This document shows, piece after piece, positions 25,615 through 34,513 of a stretch of DNA of 64,000 nucleotides. Positions within the stretch are counted from its first letter, which is position 1. Each line of letters opens with the position of its first letter. Source of the stretch: UBA5336 sp964415675 (GTDB lineage: Bacteria; Pseudomonadota; Alphaproteobacteria; Caulobacterales; Hyphomonadaceae); assembly GCA_964415675.1 (NCBI GenBank), contig CAYQBG010000006.1, positions 124,001-188,000 on the forward strand. The letters run 5' to 3'. Below the pieces are notes generated by a model. That model was given only the letters and a program-made list of their open reading frames with translations, was not told the DNA's origin and made no database searches. The position numbers and the translations under genes are program-made.

Positions 25615-27156
25615 TTATTCCTCAACCGCGATCGGCACGGTCATGAAGGTTGTCACTTCGCCCGCACGCACGGCCAGAAGGACATTGTTTCGACCACGGC
25701 TGCGTGCCTCATCAATTGCGCCCTCAACGGCGGAGGCCGATCCGACCGGCGTGCCATTGACTTCGAGGATCGCCATACCGGCGCGCAGACCGGCTTCCCG
25801 CAGAGGCGAATCGCTGGCGAGATCGGTAATCACCACCCCGCGCTCATTCGCCCGCAGGCCGAGAGTCTCCCGCGTCTCCTCGTCGAGTGGAGCAAGCCGC
25901 GCGCCGAGCGGGCCTTCGGCACCATCGCCGGATGTTTCGCCGTCACCATTGCCCGTGGAGGCGGTATAGGGATCCTCAGGGCGTTCGCCGACCTTCACCT
26001 TGAGCGTTTGGCGCTGCCCGTCGCGCAGAATCGTGAACCGGTTGGACGAGCCTGCAATAAGGCGACCGACTTCGCGTGTCAGCGCTGTGGCATCGCCGAC
26101 CGTCTTGCCGTTGACGGACACGATAATGTCGCCGCGCCGCATGCCGGCATCGGCGGCCGGACCTTCCATATTGACGTCAGCCACGATCGCGCCTCCATCG
26201 GCATCAAGCCCCTGCGCCTCGGCCATGTCCTCGGTCAGGTCCTGGATCACCACGCCAAGCCAGCCACGCGACACCCGGCCATCTTTGATGAGGGTATCGG
26301 TGATATCCCTCGCAAGATCGGACGGAATCGCGAAGCCGATCCCGACTGATCCGCCCGTGGGAGAAAATATTGCCGTGTTCACGCCGATGACATTGCCATC
26401 GAGATCGAAGGTGGGCCCGCCCGAATTGCCGCGATTGATGGCCGCGTCGATCTGCAGGAAGTCGGTATAAGTGCTCGACCTGCCCAGCTGGTCGCGCCGA
26501 CCCAGCGCCGACACGATCCCGGCCGTCGCAGTGCCGCCAAGTCCATAAGGGTTGCCGAGCGCCACCACCCAGTCGCCGCGCCGCAGGTCAGGGGTATCGG
26601 CAAACCGCACATAAGGAAAATCCTCACGGCCATCTTCCACCTTGATGACAGCGAGATCCGTCTGCGGGTCCGTACCAACCATTTCGGCTTCGAGTTCGCG
26701 ACCATCTTCCAGCACGACCTGAATCTCGGTCGCGCCATCGATGACGTGATTATTGGTCACGATGTAGCCATCCGCTGTAATGAAGAAGCCCGAGCCGAGT
26801 GCACGGGCTTCCTCCGTGCGGGGTTGGCGGTCGCCGTCTTCACCAGGCTCGCCGAAACGACGGTCCATGAAATCCTCAAAGCCCGGCATGTCGCGGAACC
26901 GGTCCATGAACCGTTCCATATCGGCAAGGCTCGTCACCTCTCGCTCGGAGACAACATTGACACTGACCACCGCAGGGCTGACCCGTTCGATCAGGTCGGC
27001 AAAGCTTATCGGCGCATCATTCGGAGTCTCGATCTTGATCGGGCGCGCATCCGCCGGCTGCAGGATCTGCGGCCCGAAGCTGAAGGCTGCCATCGCGGCA
27101 GCGCCAGTCAGTCCAGCGATCATTGCCTGTGGAGAAATTCCGAACCTGTCCGTCAT
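25615..27156 (-). CDS. degP: DegP/HtrA-type periplasmic serine protease
   Basis: A 513-residue exported protease/chaperone that degrades misfolded envelope proteins. An N-terminal hydrophobic segment (residues 11-29) serves as signal or anchor. The triad is H137 (VTNNHVID), D167 (TDLAVIKV) and S245 (NRGNSGGP). Two PDZ domains follow, with a Gly/Asp-rich linker (TASTGNGDGETSGDGAEGPL) before the second. Adjacent two-component genes fit envelope-stress control, but a direct link is not shown by the sequence. Confidence 0.94.
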   Translation of the reverse strand: MTDRFGISPQAMIAGLTGAAAMAAFSFGPQILQPADARPIKIETPNDAPISFADLIERVSPAVVSVNVVSEREVTSLADMERFMDRFRDMPGFEDFMDRRFGEPGEDGDRQPRTEEARALGSGFFITADGYIVTNNHVIDGATEIQVVLEDGRELEAEMVGTDPQTDLAVIKVEDGREDFPYVRFADTPDLRRGDWVVALGNPYGLGGTATAGIVSALGRRDQLGRSSTYTDFLQIDAAINRGNSGGPTFDLDGNVIGVNTAIFSPTGGSVGIGFAIPSDLARDITDTLIKDGRVSRGWLGVVIQDLTEDMAEAQGLDADGGAIVADVNMEGPAADAGMRRGDIIVSVNGKTVGDATALTREVGRLIAGSSNRFTILRDGQRQTLKVKVGERPEDPYTASTGNGDGETSGDGAEGPLGARLAPLDEETRETLGLRANERGVVITDLASDSPLREAGLRAGMAILEVNGTPVGSASAVEGAIDEARSRGRNNVLLAVRAGEVTTFMTVPIAVEE

Positions 27157-27243
27157 ATCGTCTCAAACTCCTCAAATTCGCATCACGAAGATGCATTTAA
27201 TGTTTCTAGCCAGTCGCAAAAGCAGTTGGGCATTAAACATCAT

Positions 27244-28485
27244 TTAGCTAGTGTTTTCCTGCCTTTCGGACAGCCGCGTGCGAATATGGACCTGTTCCTC
27301 AAGAGTCTTGTGCACGGGACATTTGTCTGCAATCTCCAGCAGCCTTTGGCGCTGATCCCGGTCGAGATCACCAGAAATCGAAATCTCGCGCTCGAAAATG
27401 TCAATCTTGCGGCCTTTCTCGCAATCGCTGCAGTCCTCGGCATGATCCTTGGCATGAGAAAGGGACACGGACACGCGCTCCAGCGGCCAGCCCTTGCGCT
27501 CGGCATACATGCGCAAAGTCATGGATGTGCACGCTCCCAGACCTGCCGTGACCAGTTGGTAGGGGTCCGGGCCGCGCCCGCCGCCGCCGACCGATGGCGG
27601 CTCGTCGGCGAGCAACCGGTGCTCGCCGATAACGACTTCATTCTCATAACGCCCGCCACCGGTCTCACTTACCACTATCTCCCGGGAACCCGCTTCTTCT
27701 CGCTGCGGCTGATCCTTGTCCGGCGAGGCCGAATAGCGAGCCGACCAGGCCGCAATCATCTCAGCGGCGAAATGCGCATCCCGCTCGGCGCTCAGGAGGT
27801 GATCGGCTCCGTCGAGCCCGATGAAACTCTTGGGGTGTCTGGCTGACACGAACAGGCCGGTGGCGTTTTCGATCCCGACCGTCTGGTCAGTCGGCGAATG
27901 CAGGATGAGGAGCGCCGAGCCTAGCGTGCCGGCTGCTTCGCGCACTCGGGCACCGCGAACATCTTCGAGAAACTGCTTCCTGATCGTGAAAGGCCGCCCG
28001 GCCAGCGAGACCTCGGCTTCGCCTTTCTCCTCAATCTCATCGACATGCACGTGGAAAGCCTGAACAACATGGTCGGCATCGGATGGTGCGCCGATCGTGG
28101 CCACAGCCTTCACGCTGTCGATCTGGTGTGCCGCCATGATCGCCGCCGCCCCGCCAAGGGAGTGTCCGATAAGGATGTGCGGGCCGCCGATATTGGTCCC
28201 CAGCCAGCGGGCGGCAGCCAGAAGGTCCTCGATATTCGTCGAAAAATTCGTGTTGGCGAAATCGCCTTCCGAATGGCCAAGACCGGTAAAGTCGAAGCGA
28301 AGCACCGCGATCCCTTTTTCGGCGAGCCGGCGAGCGATCCGGTGTGCGGCGTGAATATCCTTGGAACAGGAAAAACAATGAGCAAACAGGGCGACGGCGC
28401 GAGGCGACGTCTCGGGCATGTCCAGACGCGCCGCGAGTGTCTGCCCGGCTGTGCCTTCAAATTCGATCCGACCTGCTTTCGACAT
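27244..28485 (-). CDS. Alpha/beta hydrolase fused to an OsmC domain
   Basis: The start is ATG at 28485 behind GCAGGAG; the frame extends further upstream without a ribosome site. Residues 1-250 form an alpha/beta hydrolase with the nucleophile elbow IGHSLGGAA. Residues 270-410 are an OsmC/Ohr-like domain with two conserved cysteines, in GLGACTSMTLR and KCPVHKTLE. OsmC proteins reduce organic hydroperoxides. This two-domain fusion is a recognised family in proteobacteria, annotated as bifunctional hydrolase/OsmC. It probably acts in the cytoplasm; the hydrolase substrate is unknown. Confidence 0.9.
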   Translation of the reverse strand: MSKAGRIEFEGTAGQTLAARLDMPETSPRAVALFAHCFSCSKDIHAAHRIARRLAEKGIAVLRFDFTGLGHSEGDFANTNFSTNIEDLLAAARWLGTNIGGPHILIGHSLGGAAAIMAAHQIDSVKAVATIGAPSDADHVVQAFHVHVDEIEEKGEAEVSLAGRPFTIRKQFLEDVRGARVREAAGTLGSALLILHSPTDQTVGIENATGLFVSARHPKSFIGLDGADHLLSAERDAHFAAEMIAAWSARYSASPDKDQPQREEAGSREIVVSETGGGRYENEVVIGEHRLLADEPPSVGGGGRGPDPYQLVTAGLGACTSMTLRMYAERKGWPLERVSVSLSHAKDHAEDCSDCEKGRKIDIFEREISISGDLDRDQRQRLLEIADKCPVHKTLEEQVHIRTRLSERQENTS

Positions 28486-28581
28486 GTCCAACTCCTGCCT
28501 GACCTGATTCATACCGGCCTGACATGGGTACACGTTCCCTCGCATGGGAGTCACATTCTCGTGCAGCGCAGTCGCGCAAGC

Positions 28582-28998
28582 CTAAGGGTCCTGAAGCGTT
28601 TCGGGCGCAACCGCCTCGACCGGCTTGTCGCTCCCGGCCCGGCTGCGCGCGATCGCCAAACCGGCGCCAGCCCCGACGAGCAGGAAGAGAAATGGCGTTC
28701 CCCACAGGATCCAGCCCGCAATACCGCCGCTCTCCGGGCGAAACAGCACAAACTCACCATAGCGGTCGGCGAACCAGTCTCGCACTTCGGTATCGCTCGC
28801 GCCTTCGGCAATCATGTTGCGCACCCGCTCGCGCATTGTTGTGGCGATATCCGATGCGGACTGTGAGATCGGTTCATTCTCGCAGGCCACGCAGCGAATC
28901 TCGCGCATCAGGGCCTGAGCGCGCGCCTCTTCCGCATCGGTCAGCGTGACTCCATTGGCCATGAAGGCCCACAGGATGGATGCGATGATCGTTTTCAC
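28582..28998 (-). CDS. ccmH: Cytochrome c maturation protein CcmH
   Basis: CcmH helps to hold or reduce the apocytochrome CxxCH cysteines before heme attachment in the periplasm. The 138-residue protein has a short N-terminal signal, the redox motif in IRCVACENEPISQSAS, and a membrane segment near residues 95-116 with a short C-terminal tail. The motif reads CVAC rather than the more usual CxVC. It is the last gene of ccmI-ccmE-ccmF-ccmH. No ccmG thioredoxin is present here, so it must lie elsewhere. Confidence 0.92.
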   Translation of the reverse strand: MKTIIASILWAFMANGVTLTDAEEARAQALMREIRCVACENEPISQSASDIATTMRERVRNMIAEGASDTEVRDWFADRYGEFVLFRPESGGIAGWILWGTPFLFLLVGAGAGLAIARSRAGSDKPVEAVAPETLQDP

Positions 28999-29009
28999 GC
29001 CGAGACCTC

Positions 29010-30947
29010 CTATTCCGCAGGCCGGGGAGCAGCGCTCGCCTGAGGCTCATGCTCAAGGCGGGGCTGTTTACGCCGGCGCCCTCCAGCCGCCAACCCGCCG
29101 CCCAGCGCCATGATGATGACACCAGCAAAGAGCACATCGATCAATGGATTGTAATAGGCGCGGAACGTCCAGCGCAACTCGCCATCGACAGTCCGGCGAT
29201 CGCCAAGCGCTGCATAGAAATCGCCTGTTCCGGTCTTGTGGATCGCGGTCTCTGTCGTCGGCATGCGCGCGGCCGGATAGAAACGCTTTTCCGGTTGCAG
29301 CAGCGCCTGGCTGGAGCCGCGCTCGATCACAAGGTCAGCGCGCTGGGCTTCCCAGTTCGGCCCTTCCACCGTCCGAATATCGTCGAGCCTAACCGTCCAG
29401 CCGGCGACCTCGGCCTGCTCACCGATGGCCAGGTCGAGCGTCGTCTCAAAACGCTGGGTCGTCTCGACGACAGCCCCGATCACAAAGAGACCCAGGCCAA
29501 GATGGGCAAGGCTCATGCCCCAGACCCGCGCGGGCAGCCTGAAAACGCGCGGCAGGTGCACCGCGCGCCTTTTCAGCTCCAGCAGGCTGCTGGCCACGAG
29601 CCAGAGCCCGAGCGCCACACCAAATCCGGCGCCCAGCGAAATGTCCAATGGGCCAGTCCCCAGAAGCCAGAAAATCGCAGTCAGGCCGGCAAGACCCGCC
29701 AGCCATTTCCAGGCTCCCACAAAATCGGCGCGTCCCCATGCCCAGGCCTGCACAATCGGAAGCGCGACAAGGGCGACCACCAGAATGGGGACGAAAGTCA
29801 GCCTGAAATAGGGTTCACCAACAGACATCTGCCGGCCAAACCCCTCTGCAATCAACGGGAAAAGCGTGCCGAGCAGGACAGTTGCCGTCGCCACCATGAA
29901 GACGAGATTGTTGCCCATCAGGGCGCCTTCGCGGCTCACCGCCTGCCAGGCTGGGCCTCGCTTCAGTTTCGGGGCCTGCCACGCAAATAGCGCCAGTGCG
30001 GCGCCGCCATAGATCAGGAGCCCGATAAGCAGGACCAGCCCGCGTGTTGGATCCACAGCGAAGGCGTGAACCGAGGTGAGAATTCCCGAACGCACCAGAA
30101 ACGCGCCAAGGATCGAGAACAGGAAGGCCAGCACCGCAAGCAAAGCCGTCCAGACCGCAAAACTGCCACGCTTCTCGGTGACGATCAGCGAATGCATCAG
30201 AGCCGCCCCGATGAGCCAGGGCATGAGGCTGGCATTCTCGACCGGATCCCAGAACCACCAGCCGCCCCAGCCAAGCTCATAATAGGCCCAGACACTGCCA
30301 AGCATGATCCCGGCTGTGAGGGGCACGAATGCCGCCATGGCCCAGACCCTTGTGGTCCTTGCCCAGGCCCTGTCGATACGCGCTTCCATTAACCCGGCTG
30401 CGGCCAGCGCAAACACGAAGGAATAACCGACATAACCAAGATAAAGCATCGGAGGATGGAGCGCGAGGGCCGGGTCCTGCAGCAATGGATTGAGGCTCGC
30501 CCCTTGCAATGGCGAGTTGTCCAGCCGGGTGAACGGGCTGGAGGCGAACAACAGATATGCCAGGCTACCCGCGGAAAGCAGTCCCTGAACGCCCAGCGCG
30601 CGCGCCTCGAACATATCGCGACCTGTTCGCATGAAAGTGGCGCCAGCCGCGCCGAACCCCAGCATGACGAGGCACCATAGTGCCATGGAGCCTTCATGGT
30701 TTCCCCAGGTGCCAGCTAGCTTGTAAATGTACGGCTTGAGCGTATGGGAATGGTTTGCCACCAGCGCGACCGAAAAGTCTGAACGCGCAAACGCATAAAC
30801 CAGCGTGGCAAAGGCAAGCAGCATCGCCACGAAACTACCAAGGGCGAAACTGGCCGCACCGTCCCGGCGACCCGACAGTCCGGACCAGCCGGTCGCGAGA
30901 GCGAAAGCGAGGGCGAGTAACGCCGCGAAATGGCCAAGTTCAGTCAT
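29010..30947 (-). CDS. ccmF: Heme lyase subunit CcmF
   Basis: CcmF, with CcmH and CcmI, transfers heme from CcmE to apocytochrome c. At 645 residues it has the usual size, with about 15 hydrophobic segments. The WWD heme-binding signature is clear (WGGWWFWDPVENASLMPWL), and flanking histidines occur in GTWGNHEGSM. Its start overlaps the ccmE stop by 4 bases. A Lys/Arg-rich tail ends the protein. Confidence 0.96.
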   Translation of the reverse strand: MTELGHFAALLALAFALATGWSGLSGRRDGAASFALGSFVAMLLAFATLVYAFARSDFSVALVANHSHTLKPYIYKLAGTWGNHEGSMALWCLVMLGFGAAGATFMRTGRDMFEARALGVQGLLSAGSLAYLLFASSPFTRLDNSPLQGASLNPLLQDPALALHPPMLYLGYVGYSFVFALAAAGLMEARIDRAWARTTRVWAMAAFVPLTAGIMLGSVWAYYELGWGGWWFWDPVENASLMPWLIGAALMHSLIVTEKRGSFAVWTALLAVLAFLFSILGAFLVRSGILTSVHAFAVDPTRGLVLLIGLLIYGGAALALFAWQAPKLKRGPAWQAVSREGALMGNNLVFMVATATVLLGTLFPLIAEGFGRQMSVGEPYFRLTFVPILVVALVALPIVQAWAWGRADFVGAWKWLAGLAGLTAIFWLLGTGPLDISLGAGFGVALGLWLVASSLLELKRRAVHLPRVFRLPARVWGMSLAHLGLGLFVIGAVVETTQRFETTLDLAIGEQAEVAGWTVRLDDIRTVEGPNWEAQRADLVIERGSSQALLQPEKRFYPAARMPTTETAIHKTGTGDFYAALGDRRTVDGELRWTFRAYYNPLIDVLFAGVIIMALGGGLAAGGRRRKQPRLEHEPQASAAPRPAE

Positions 30948-31369
30948 GCGCCAGGCTGCTCGATATGCTTGAGTTCGCGGGGGATATAATTCTCGTCATG
31001 CTTGGCAAGCAGCTGGGTTGCCTCGAACTGCCCCTCACCGTTAAAACTGCCGGTCGCCACCACGCCTGAGCCTTCACGGAACAGGTCCGGGGCCACACCG
31101 CGAAAGCTCACACCCAGACTGTTCGGACTGTCGTCGATGACCGTGAACCGGATCAACGCATCGGCGCCGTACTCCAACGAACCCGGCTCGACAAATCCGC
31201 CGATCTTCACGCGCCGCCCTGTCTCGGGCAGTCCTTCCGCGGCCAGGCGTTCAGGCGTGAAAAAAAGGTCGGCCGTCTCCCGCATGGCAAAGACGACCAG
31301 TCCCGCAGCTGCAAGAAGTATCGCAGCGGCGATCGAGAAAGTCCAAAGACGTCGTGTGCGCGCTCTCAT
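30944..31369 (-). CDS. ccmE: Heme chaperone CcmE
   Basis: The start at 31369 (MRARTRRLW) follows an AAGGTG site; the longer open frame is not needed. The 141-residue protein has one membrane anchor (about residues 10-31) and a periplasmic OB-fold. The conserved motif AKHDENYIP contains the His that binds heme covalently. CcmE passes this heme to CcmF. It overlaps ccmF by 4 bases. Confidence 0.95.
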   Translation of the reverse strand: MRARTRRLWTFSIAAAILLAAAGLVVFAMRETADLFFTPERLAAEGLPETGRRVKIGGFVEPGSLEYGADALIRFTVIDDSPNSLGVSFRGVAPDLFREGSGVVATGSFNGEGQFEATQLLAKHDENYIPRELKHIEQPGA

Positions 31370-31411
31370 GGAACACCTTGTAATCCGGCTTCGGCCAGAA
31401 TGCACTGCGGC

Positions 31412-31996
31412 CTATTCGGCCTTGATCCCGGATTCCCTGGCCGCAGCAATCCAGGCGTCGAACATCTGCATCTGGGAACTGCCCGGCTCGATCCGGCTGC
31501 GAATCCCATCCCAGGCCTGTTGGGCCTGTTCAGGCTGGCCGGCCTGCCAGTCGGCCAGCCCGGTCATGAAACCCGCCCGCAATTCTCCGGGAGACAGCTG
31601 CAGGGCGCGTGCATAGATGCGCCGGGCATCGGCTTCCACCCGCCCTTCCGACAGGCGAACAAAAGCATCCGCCAGGCCAATCATGGCCGGCACGAACTCG
31701 CCATTACGGCGCAGTGCCGACTGATAGTGTCGGATGGCGTCCTCATCGAGGCCCTGGCCAGCCTTGATTTCGCCCAGAAAATAATGTGGCTGGGGATCGT
31801 CGGGCCGCGCTTGGGCAAGGCCCTCCAACCTGACAACAGCCTCGTCGGGTGTCATCTGTGCCGGATCTTTTGCCGCCAGCTCCGCATCGCGCGCGGACAA
31901 AGGCCGGTCGGCCATACCTGGCGAGCCGACAAACGCATAAGCCAGACCGGCCAGTCCGACCGAAATTGCGGCGAGTATCCAGTCGTTTCGTTTCAT
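31412..31996 (-). CDS. ccmI: CcmI-like TPR protein of cytochrome c maturation
   Basis: A 194-residue protein with one N-terminal membrane segment (residues 7-23) followed by TPR-like helices (PHYFLGEIKAGQGLDEDAIR, FMTGLADWQAGQPEQAQQAW). CcmI holds apocytochromes for the heme lyase. This copy is short compared with the two-part CcmI of enterobacteria, having a reduced N-terminal membrane domain, and corresponds to CycH by position at the head of the cyc cluster. Its start overlaps the upstream kinase stop by 4 bases. Confidence 0.8.
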   Translation of the reverse strand: MKRNDWILAAISVGLAGLAYAFVGSPGMADRPLSARDAELAAKDPAQMTPDEAVVRLEGLAQARPDDPQPHYFLGEIKAGQGLDEDAIRHYQSALRRNGEFVPAMIGLADAFVRLSEGRVEADARRIYARALQLSPGELRAGFMTGLADWQAGQPEQAQQAWDGIRSRIEPGSSQMQMFDAWIAAARESGIKAE

Positions 31997-33384
31997 CGCC
32001 GGGGCAACCTCAAACTGGCACGAAGACCCCCGAGCGGACTTTCGCCCAGCTGCAAATGCCCCGAATGCAGCTCCGCCAGCTCGTTCACGATCGACAGGCC
32101 GAGTCCTGTGCCGGGGGCGCTCTCATCCAGTCGCACTCCCCGCTGCAGGGCCTTTTCACGCTCGCTCGCATCGAGCCCGGGACCGTCATCGTCAATATGC
32201 AGGTCAATCCAGCCCGGCTCTGCGGTATCGACGGAAACCTCAACGCGGTTGCCGGCCCACTTGCACGCATTCTCCATCAGATTGCCAAGCATTTCCTCAA
32301 GGTCCTGTTTCTCACCCCGGAACACCTCGCTGTTCGGGCTCGTTGCTGTCACCTCGATACCCCTGTCTGCAAACAGCCGGTTGAGCAACCTGACAAGGCT
32401 ATCAACGACAGGCTGGATCGGCGTACGTGCGCTCAAGGTCTGCGCGCGGGCCGCCGCCTGCGCGCGTTTAAGATAGTGCTCCACATTGGAATGCATGGCT
32501 GCGGTCTGGCGACGCACCACGTCATCGAGGCCGGTTTCGCCCATCGCTTCGTTCCGCAGGACAGCCAGCGGCGTCTTCAGCGCGTGCGCTAGATTCCCGA
32601 CATGCGTACTAGCGCGCTCCACAACAGACTGATTGTCATCCAGCAGCTTGTTGACCTCTTCAGCCAGTGGCGCAACCTCGGAAGGGTAGTCTTCATCCAG
32701 ACGGGTGCGCTGGCCTTCGCGAACCGCTGCGACATCGGCCTGCACACGCCCGAGGGGATGAAGAACCAGCCGGATCTGCACCACAAGCGCTATCAGGACA
32801 CCCCCGGCAAGCGCCAACATGGCCCCGATCAATAGCAGGAGGAACCGCTGGGCACCGCGATCCGTCGCGTCCCGGTCTGCTGCCGCCATGAGCAGGACGC
32901 GCTGGCTGCCGGTCTCCAGCCGGATGGCCCGCACGCCGACCCTTAGCGTTTCGCCATTCGGGCCTTCGGCGTTGGAAAATACGCTTGTTCCCTGGGACGT
33001 AATGGCTTTTTGCTTCAGGCGCGGCGGAATCGGAGGATCGGAATCCCACAGGCTGGCGGGCCTTTCATCGCGGCCAAAACTTCCGTCCGGACTCAAGGCC
33101 AGGATCGCCCAATAGCGGCCCGAAAGCGGTATCTCGTATCTCCGGTCGGCCGGCAATTTGGCATCATCGGTGATCAGCTGGCCTTGCGGAGAAAAGTCCA
33201 CCGCCCGCGAGAGCGTCACCAGAGTCGCATCAAGATCTTCCTCAAGTAGCCGGATCGTCTGGGCGCGGTACAGCGTCGACAACGCGAATGCGCCACCAGC
33301 CAGGACGATCAGGCACCAGACAGCCGCGCCGATTAATAATCGCCGGGCAAGTGAACCGGCACCGAGTATAGAGGCAGGTTTGAT
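31993..33384 (-). CDS. Sensor histidine kinase (PhoQ-like) with no standard start codon
   Basis: The domains are a periplasmic sensor, a second membrane segment, HAMP, the phosphoacceptor box LAHALKTPLAVLRNEA, and an ATPase domain (LMENACKWA, DDDGPGLD, GTGLGLSIVNELAEL). The first usable ATG/GTG/TTG is a TTG at 33282, which would remove the first membrane helix. That helix is encoded just upstream in the same frame (RRLLIGAAVWCLIVLAGGAF). Between it and an in-frame TAG no ATG, GTG or TTG exists. An ATC at 33384 lies 8 bases after AGGAG and is my chosen, non-standard start. Co-directional with the regulator at 33437. Confidence 0.75.
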   Translation of the reverse strand: MKPASILGAGSLARRLLIGAAVWCLIVLAGGAFALSTLYRAQTIRLLEEDLDATLVTLSRAVDFSPQGQLITDDAKLPADRRYEIPLSGRYWAILALSPDGSFGRDERPASLWDSDPPIPPRLKQKAITSQGTSVFSNAEGPNGETLRVGVRAIRLETGSQRVLLMAAADRDATDRGAQRFLLLLIGAMLALAGGVLIALVVQIRLVLHPLGRVQADVAAVREGQRTRLDEDYPSEVAPLAEEVNKLLDDNQSVVERASTHVGNLAHALKTPLAVLRNEAMGETGLDDVVRRQTAAMHSNVEHYLKRAQAAARAQTLSARTPIQPVVDSLVRLLNRLFADRGIEVTATSPNSEVFRGEKQDLEEMLGNLMENACKWAGNRVEVSVDTAEPGWIDLHIDDDGPGLDASEREKALQRGVRLDESAPGTGLGLSIVNELAELHSGHLQLGESPLGGLRASLRLPRR

Positions 33385-33436
33385 CGACGAGACTCCTGAT
33401 GGGCAACGCTAAACCTGCGTCATCGCCCCAAATCGT

Positions 33437-34120
33437 TCATCCTGCAACGCGTTGTTCACTATCGGGTATGACCAGGCGGTAGCCCAGGCCGCGTTCGGTC
33501 AGGATCCGTTCGGACCCGATCTTCTTGCGCAAACGCCCGATAAAGACCTCGATCGTGTTCGAGTCGCGGTCGAAATCCTGATCATAGATATGCTCCACAA
33601 GCTCGGTACGGGGCACGACGCGACCCTGATGGTGCATAAGATAGGACAGGACGCGGTACTCGTGGGCGGTCAGCTTGATCGGGTCGCCATTGACCGAGGC
33701 CCTTGCCGCGCGCGTATCGACACGCAGGGCACCCGCCTCCAGCGCTGCTGCCGAATGTCCGGTCGCCCTCCGCAGGAGCGCGCGCAGCCGCGCCAGCAAT
33801 TCCTCAGTGTAGAAGGGCTTCGTCAGGTAATCATCGGCCCCGGCATCGAAACCCGCCACTTTTTCGCTCCAGCGGTCGCGAGCCGTGAGGATAAGGACCG
33901 GGAAGTCCTTTCCATCGCCGCGCCAGCGTTCGAGTATTGTCACGCCGTCGAGCTTCGGCAGGCCGAGATCGAGAATCACAGCATCATAAGGCTCGGTTTC
34001 ACCCAAAAAATGGCCGTCCTCGCCATCAGCAGCGAGATCGACCGCGTAACCGGCCTGTGACAGCGCTCCGGCCAGCTGGCGGCGTAGATCAGGATCGTCC
34101 TCAACAACGAGAATGCGCAT
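33437..34120 (-). CDS. OmpR/PhoP-type response regulator
   Basis: A 227-residue regulator with acidic residues EDDPD near the N-terminus, phospho-acceptor Asp in DAVILDLGLPKLDG, Lys in YLTKPFYTEELLARL and a winged-helix DNA-binding domain (LTAHEYRVLSYLMHHQGRVV, NTIEVFIGRLRKKIG). It is partnered with the PhoQ-like kinase at 31993-33384. A PepSY protein gene ends 3 bases upstream of its start, forming a PepSY-regulator-kinase series, a common arrangement. Confidence 0.93.
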   Translation of the reverse strand: MRILVVEDDPDLRRQLAGALSQAGYAVDLAADGEDGHFLGETEPYDAVILDLGLPKLDGVTILERWRGDGKDFPVLILTARDRWSEKVAGFDAGADDYLTKPFYTEELLARLRALLRRATGHSAAALEAGALRVDTRAARASVNGDPIKLTAHEYRVLSYLMHHQGRVVPRTELVEHIYDQDFDRDSNTIEVFIGRLRKKIGSERILTERGLGYRLVIPDSEQRVAG

Positions 34121-34123
34121 GGC

Positions 34124-34438
34124 TTATCCTCCAACAGAATTGATGAGTTGCCCCGATTGCGCGTCGAAGCGCAGCCTCAGCCGGCGACCGTCCTCAGTCA
34201 TCCATTCGACGCGGTACTCGAAACGGCCATTTCCCACGGCAAATAGTTCCGCATCCAGCTGATAGCCGCCATAATCGCGTTTCAGCTTCGAAAAGATATC
34301 ACGAAGCGGAATTATGTCTCCCTTTTTCAGGGCATCGCGCGCCTGACCGGGTGAATAAGACTGCGCCCAGCCCTGCACCTTCGCAGGATACGCACTTGTC
34401 AGCCCAAGAGTGAGAATTCCGATCAGTACCCGTTTCAT
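34124..34438 (-). CDS. Exported PepSY-domain protein
   Basis: A 104-residue protein with a signal peptide and a single PepSY-like domain (GDIIPLRDIFSKLKRDYGGY, FEYRVEWMTEDGRRLRLRFD, AQSGQLI). Such proteins commonly precede PhoP/PhoQ-type genes and may tune the sensor from the periplasm. It is the first gene of the PepSY-regulator-kinase-ccm series. Confidence 0.85.
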   Translation of the reverse strand: MKRVLIGILTLGLTSAYPAKVQGWAQSYSPGQARDALKKGDIIPLRDIFSKLKRDYGGYQLDAELFAVGNGRFEYRVEWMTEDGRRLRLRFDAQSGQLINSVGG

Positions 34439-34513
34439 GGCCGCTGTCTAAGCCCACAGGACTGAACGCCCCGTGAATGCACTGCACCATCCTGTTAACT
34501 CTGCGATCAGCGA

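Noticed and set aside
33282..33284. TTG at 33282 as the start of the PhoQ-like kinase
   Set aside because: It would remove the first membrane helix, which is well preserved just upstream in the same frame.
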